The notes below the pieces were generated by a model. The model was not told where the DNA came from, made no database searches, and saw nothing but the letters and a program-made list of their open reading frames with translations. DNA of 64,000 bases from Paenibacillus algorifonticola (lineage in GTDB: Bacteria > Bacillota > Bacilli > Paenibacillales > Paenibacillaceae): NCBI RefSeq assembly GCF_000971975.1, contig NZ_LAQO01000022.1:98727-162726 (forward strand), given 5' to 3'. Made by a program: the position numbers and the translations under genes. Position 1 is the first letter of the stretch, and each line of letters opens with the position of its first letter. Shown piece after piece: positions 61,796 to 64,000 of the stretch.

Positions 61796-62542
61796 GTGCT
61801 ACTGCAAGAACAAGCTGCTGTCGTTACAGGAGCGAGCAGAGGCATTGGCAGAGCCATTGCGCTGACACTGGCGCGGCACGGCGCATCAGTAGTCATTAAT
61901 GGGACGCGTGAGGAGCTGCTTGAGAGTTTAGCGGGAGAAATTCGCCAGCTTGGCGGAAACTGCATCGTCTGTGCGGGAGATGTATCCAATGAGAAGGTCG
62001 CAAGCCATGTCATCGAAGCGGCGGTAGGACATTTCGGCAAAATTGACATTCTCGTCAACAATGCTGGCATCAACAACCGCAGCTCCACGCTTGAGATGGG
62101 GATTGACGACTGGCAGAAGGTGATGGATGTCAATTTAAACAGCGCCTTATACTTTTGCCGGGCGGCATTGCCGTTTATGATCGAGCGAAAGTATGGAAAA
62201 ATTGTCAACGTAACCTCGACAACAGCGAAGACGCCCCATCGCAATGCCGCGCCTTCTTATGGAGCTTCTAAGGCCGGAGTCAATTATTTGACGCAGCATT
62301 TGGCACTGGAAATGGCGAAGCACAACATTTATGTGAATGCCATTTGCCCAGGGCCGATTGACACGGATATGAGCCAGCAGTGGACGGAGGAATACAGGCG
62401 GGAAGCGATCGCGCGAATCCCTCTGGGCAAGCTTGGCACCCCGCAAAATGTAGCGGATGCCGTGTTGTTCCTTGCCTCGTCCATGTCCGATTTTATTACA
62501 GGTGAATCGATCAATTTAAATGGCGGTACGTATATGAATTAA
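61796..62542 (+). CDS. SDR family oxidoreductase
   Basis: 248 residues. Cofactor motif VTGASRGIGRAIA, NNAG (LVNNAGINNRSS), catalytic Tyr-x-x-x-Lys in PSYGASKAGV with upstream Ser in NVTSTTAKT, and the C-terminal ICPGPIDTDM and ITGESINLNGGTYM. Start GTG 61796 has AGAGGAG eight bases upstream; GTG 61787 is also possible. Last gene of the acid-sugar cluster; likely oxidises or reduces a sugar acid carbon. Confidence 0.9.
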   Translation: MLLQEQAAVVTGASRGIGRAIALTLARHGASVVINGTREELLESLAGEIRQLGGNCIVCAGDVSNEKVASHVIEAAVGHFGKIDILVNNAGINNRSSTLEMGIDDWQKVMDVNLNSALYFCRAALPFMIERKYGKIVNVTSTTAKTPHRNAAPSYGASKAGVNYLTQHLALEMAKHNIYVNAICPGPIDTDMSQQWTEEYRREAIARIPLGKLGTPQNVADAVLFLASSMSDFITGESINLNGGTYMN

Positions 62543-62545
62543 CTC

Positions 62546-62592
62546 GAAGCATCAAAAAAACGACCCTTCAAGGTCGTTTTTTTTGATGCTTC
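62546..62592. terminator. Bidirectional terminator, near-perfect 20-base inverted repeat
   Basis: GAAGCATCAAAAAAACGACC and its complement around CTTCAA, with A- and T-runs within the stem giving U-tracts in both directions. It ends the SDR transcript and the convergent hxlR transcript and even overlaps the hxlR stop codon. Confidence 0.9.
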
Positions 62593-62938
62593 ATCGTTTG
62601 GCTTGCATTTCCGCTCCATATAGTTCGTTTAGATGCTCAATATGAGACATTCCCCATTCGTTCATTGCCTGTAATAAGGGTGCCATTCGCATGCCGTATT
62701 CCGTGATGGAATATTCAACCTTTGGCGGTATTTGCAAATAAATTTCACGATGAACAATGTCATGATATTCTAATTCCCGCAATTGAGAGGTAAGCATTTT
62801 TTTAGTAATGTCCGGCAATGCTTTTTGCAGCTCGCTGAATCTCATCGTACCCTGCGAAAAAAGCTGATACAAAATGATAGGCTTCCATTTGCCAACTAAA
62901 ATTTCTAAAGCCGTTTCAACTTTACAATCCTCGGGCAT
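62591..62938 (-). CDS. HxlR (DUF24) family transcriptional regulator
   Basis: 115 residues. Signature ILVGKWKPIILYQLFSQGTM, recognition helix and wing (FSELQKALPDITKKMLTSQL, then REIYLQIPPKVEYSITEYG). A Cys sits at position 4 (PEDCKVE), the place of the redox-sensing Cys in YodB/CatR/HypR-like members. Divergent from the DoxX gene, as CatR/YodB from quinone-stress genes; it is likely to repress it until quinones or electrophiles appear. Confidence 0.9.
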   Translation of the reverse strand: MPEDCKVETALEILVGKWKPIILYQLFSQGTMRFSELQKALPDITKKMLTSQLRELEYHDIVHREIYLQIPPKVEYSITEYGMRMAPLLQAMNEWGMSHIEHLNELYGAEMQAKR

Positions 62939-63074
62939 TTGATCGTTCTCCTCTTTCGTTATCTAAGGTATCTTTTTGTATACTAGGTTTAATTAAAGTT
63001 CCTACTTCTAATAAACAACTCTAGAGCTTATTATACATCTATGATTTAAACATACTCAAGGGGGAAGCGTAACA

Positions 63075-63446
63075 GTGAAATGGCTTGTACGGATATTGCA
63101 AGGGCTGCTTGTGCTTGGATTTTTAATGTTTGGGTTTATGAAAGTTAGTGGAGATCCAACCCAAGTGGAAGCCTTCAATGAGATTTACGGATATGGCACA
63201 ACATTCATGTACGTTGTGGGAATTGTTGAAATTTTGGGGGCTGTGGGGTTATTGATAGGCTATTGGAGAAATAGGCTGATCCCTATTTTTAGCGGATTAT
63301 TAGCTGTTGTTATGGCTGGAGCTGTATTTACGCATTTAAAGGCTGGTCAAGGCTTTGGAGTAGCGGGCATGCCATCGATTTTGCTGGTATTAGCTTTGAT
63401 CGTGCTTATGGGTCAGATAAAGCTGCTTGCCAATAACAGACCATAA
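63075..63446 (+). CDS. DoxX family membrane protein (CatD-like)
   Basis: 123 residues, four membrane helices. GTG 63075 after AAGGGGGAAGCG. MKVSGDPTQVEAFNEIYGYG and GIVEILGAVGLLIGYW are typical DoxX blocks. In B. subtilis a DoxX gene (catD) forms an operon with an extradiol dioxygenase gene (catE) under DUF24-type regulators; the arrangement here is the same in kind. Role in quinone/catechol stress is inferred. Confidence 0.88.
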   Translation: MKWLVRILQGLLVLGFLMFGFMKVSGDPTQVEAFNEIYGYGTTFMYVVGIVEILGAVGLLIGYWRNRLIPIFSGLLAVVMAGAVFTHLKAGQGFGVAGMPSILLVLALIVLMGQIKLLANNRP

Positions 63447-63460
63447 GGAGGCAAAAAAGC

Positions 63461-63621
63461 ATGCTGCCATCCCTTTTTATTTGCCACGGTTCACCGTTGT
63501 CCGCTATGGTGGAATCGGATTATACCCGGTTTTTATCTAATATCGGGAAAAAGTATCAGCCAAATGCAATCGTGCTATTCAGCGCCCACTGGGAGCAGCG
63601 GAATACAACGATTGCGTTCAC
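63461..63621 (+). pseudogene. 4,5-DOPA/extradiol dioxygenase (LigB/YgiD family), interrupted by IS insertion
   Basis: The first 53 residues are those of a class III extradiol dioxygenase: LPSLFICHGSPLSAM with the metal-site His, then YTRFLSNIGKKYQPNAIVLF and SAHWEQRNTTIAF. At about base 63622 the similarity stops; 17 unrelated codons lead to a TGA at 63671-63673 and an IS200/IS605-like end begins. Full-length relatives have about 250-260 residues. AAGGAGG upstream shows that it was the second gene of the DoxX operon. Confidence 0.85.
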
Positions 63622-63690
63622 AATTTTAACTTCTCTGTCGCCAGAATTCTCCCGCCTCTTAGGCGGGGGATGAATGGGGACTTGTGAAAA

Positions 63691-63719
63691 TTGACATCAA
63701 ACAATCTAAGCGATAGACT
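63691..63719 (+). promoter_or_regulatory. Promoter of the IS transposase gene
   Basis: TTGACA (63691-63696), 17-base spacer, TAGACT (63714-63719). Confidence 0.55.
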
Positions 63720-63760
63720 GATATTAATCAGTCATATCTCAAAAAAAGGTTGTGAAACCA

Positions 63761-64000
63761 ATGGATTTAGACTCAAATAATCATTCAGTGTTCTTGCTTC
63801 ATTATCACTTAATATTAGTTGTAAAATACAGGAGAAAAGTTATTAATGATCCTATCTCCGATAGATTGAAAGAAATTTTCGAGTATATTCAAATTAATTA
63901 TAATATTACTCTAAAGGAATGGAATCATGACAAAGATCATATTCACATATTAATGAAAACTCATCCTAATACAGAGATATCTAAATTCCTTAATGCCTAT
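63761..64000 (+). CDS. tnpA: IS200/IS605 transposase TnpA, N-terminal part
   Basis: Open from ATG 63761 to the window end, 80 residues. HYHLILVVKYRRKVI and the HUH metal motif in HDKDHIHILMKTHP are those of the Y1-type single-strand transposase TnpA; the catalytic Tyr lies beyond the window. AT-rich compared with the surrounding genes. Whether a tnpB follows is not visible. Confidence 0.88.
   Translation, partial: MDLDSNNHSVFLLHYHLILVVKYRRKVINDPISDRLKEIFEYIQINYNITLKEWNHDKDHIHILMKTHPNTEISKFLNAY

Larger units (their letters stand above)
63622..64000 (+). mobile_element. IS200/IS605-type insertion sequence, left part
   Basis: Begins directly after TTCAC in the dioxygenase gene, with the hairpin CCCGCCT/GGCGGG (63643-63668 region) followed by GGATGAATGGGGA, as in the ends of IS605-group elements. 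No terminal inverted repeat or target duplication is expected in this family. The right end lies beyond the window. Confidence 0.8.

Noticed and set aside
1..64000. CRISPR arrays, prophage, tRNA or rRNA genes
   Set aside because: No regularly spaced direct repeats, phage structural genes or tRNA-like cloverleafs were noticed on either strand by eye.

Overview
The window looks like chromosomal DNA of a Paenibacillus-type Bacillota. Evidence: moderate GC, strong AGGAGG ribosome binding sites with frequent GTG/TTG starts, T-box leaders, a bacillithiol-transferase-like DinB protein, an HxlR/DoxX/extradiol-dioxygenase module and close relatives of Bacillus genes throughout. No rRNA, tRNA or CRISPR array was seen.

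Layout. 1-3971: 3' part of an oligopeptide/nickel-type ABC transporter operon (binding protein fragment, two permeases, two ATPases). 4066-6506: a sigma-A promoter, two tandem T-box leaders and an orphan acetolactate synthase gene. 6788-18698: housekeeping and accessory genes (nucleoside hydrolase, thioesterase, ClpP, ECF sigma factor, GNATs, MFS pump, a riboswitch-controlled DMT transporter, a secreted TIMP-like protein, DUF72, MarR, small membrane proteins). 18688-23147: a GNAT remnant, a cupin protein and a 1114-residue DUF5107/TPR protein. 23453-25497: a decayed pair, an arthropod-prophenoloxidase/hemocyanin-like gene and a MerC-like membrane partner. 25575-31146: MFS transporter, 5-oxoprolinase operon (pxpBCA) and L-serine dehydratase (sdaAB-sdaAA). 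31430-32223: an AT-rich islet with a gutted MarR gene and a GNAT. 32424-34954: two DinB proteins, a lipoprotein and a tandem pair of tiny paralogous ORFs. 35645-45674: an FCD-regulated peptide-scavenging operon (M20 hydrolase, complete Dpp-type transporter, S9 peptidase). 45724-52174: alpha/beta hydrolase, binding protein, orphan eukaryote-type HisA, aminopeptidase. 52216-54286: a T-box-controlled proS interrupted by one in-frame stop. 54514-62542: a catabolic cluster for an unidentified acid sugar, probably under CcpA control. 62591-64000: an HxlR/DoxX/DOPA-dioxygenase stress module broken by an IS200/IS605 insertion.

How genes work together. Two peptide uptake systems feed peptidases (M20, S9, M29); pyroglutamate goes to glutamate through PxpABC and serine to pyruvate through SdaAAB. 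The acid-sugar cluster combines a symporter, a BNR/sialidase-fold protein, an SDR and an Fe-ADH, a DUF1537 kinase, a PdxA2-type dehydrogenase and a DapA-type lyase.

Most notable: the prophenoloxidase-like pseudogene; a guanine-class purine riboswitch with an enlarged L2 in front of a DMT exporter; tandem T-boxes on ilvB; a two-copy array of four hairpins, one copy of which supplies the end of clpP; the proS nonsense codon; and the acid-sugar cluster. Function calls rest on motif recognition by eye; no database search was possible.
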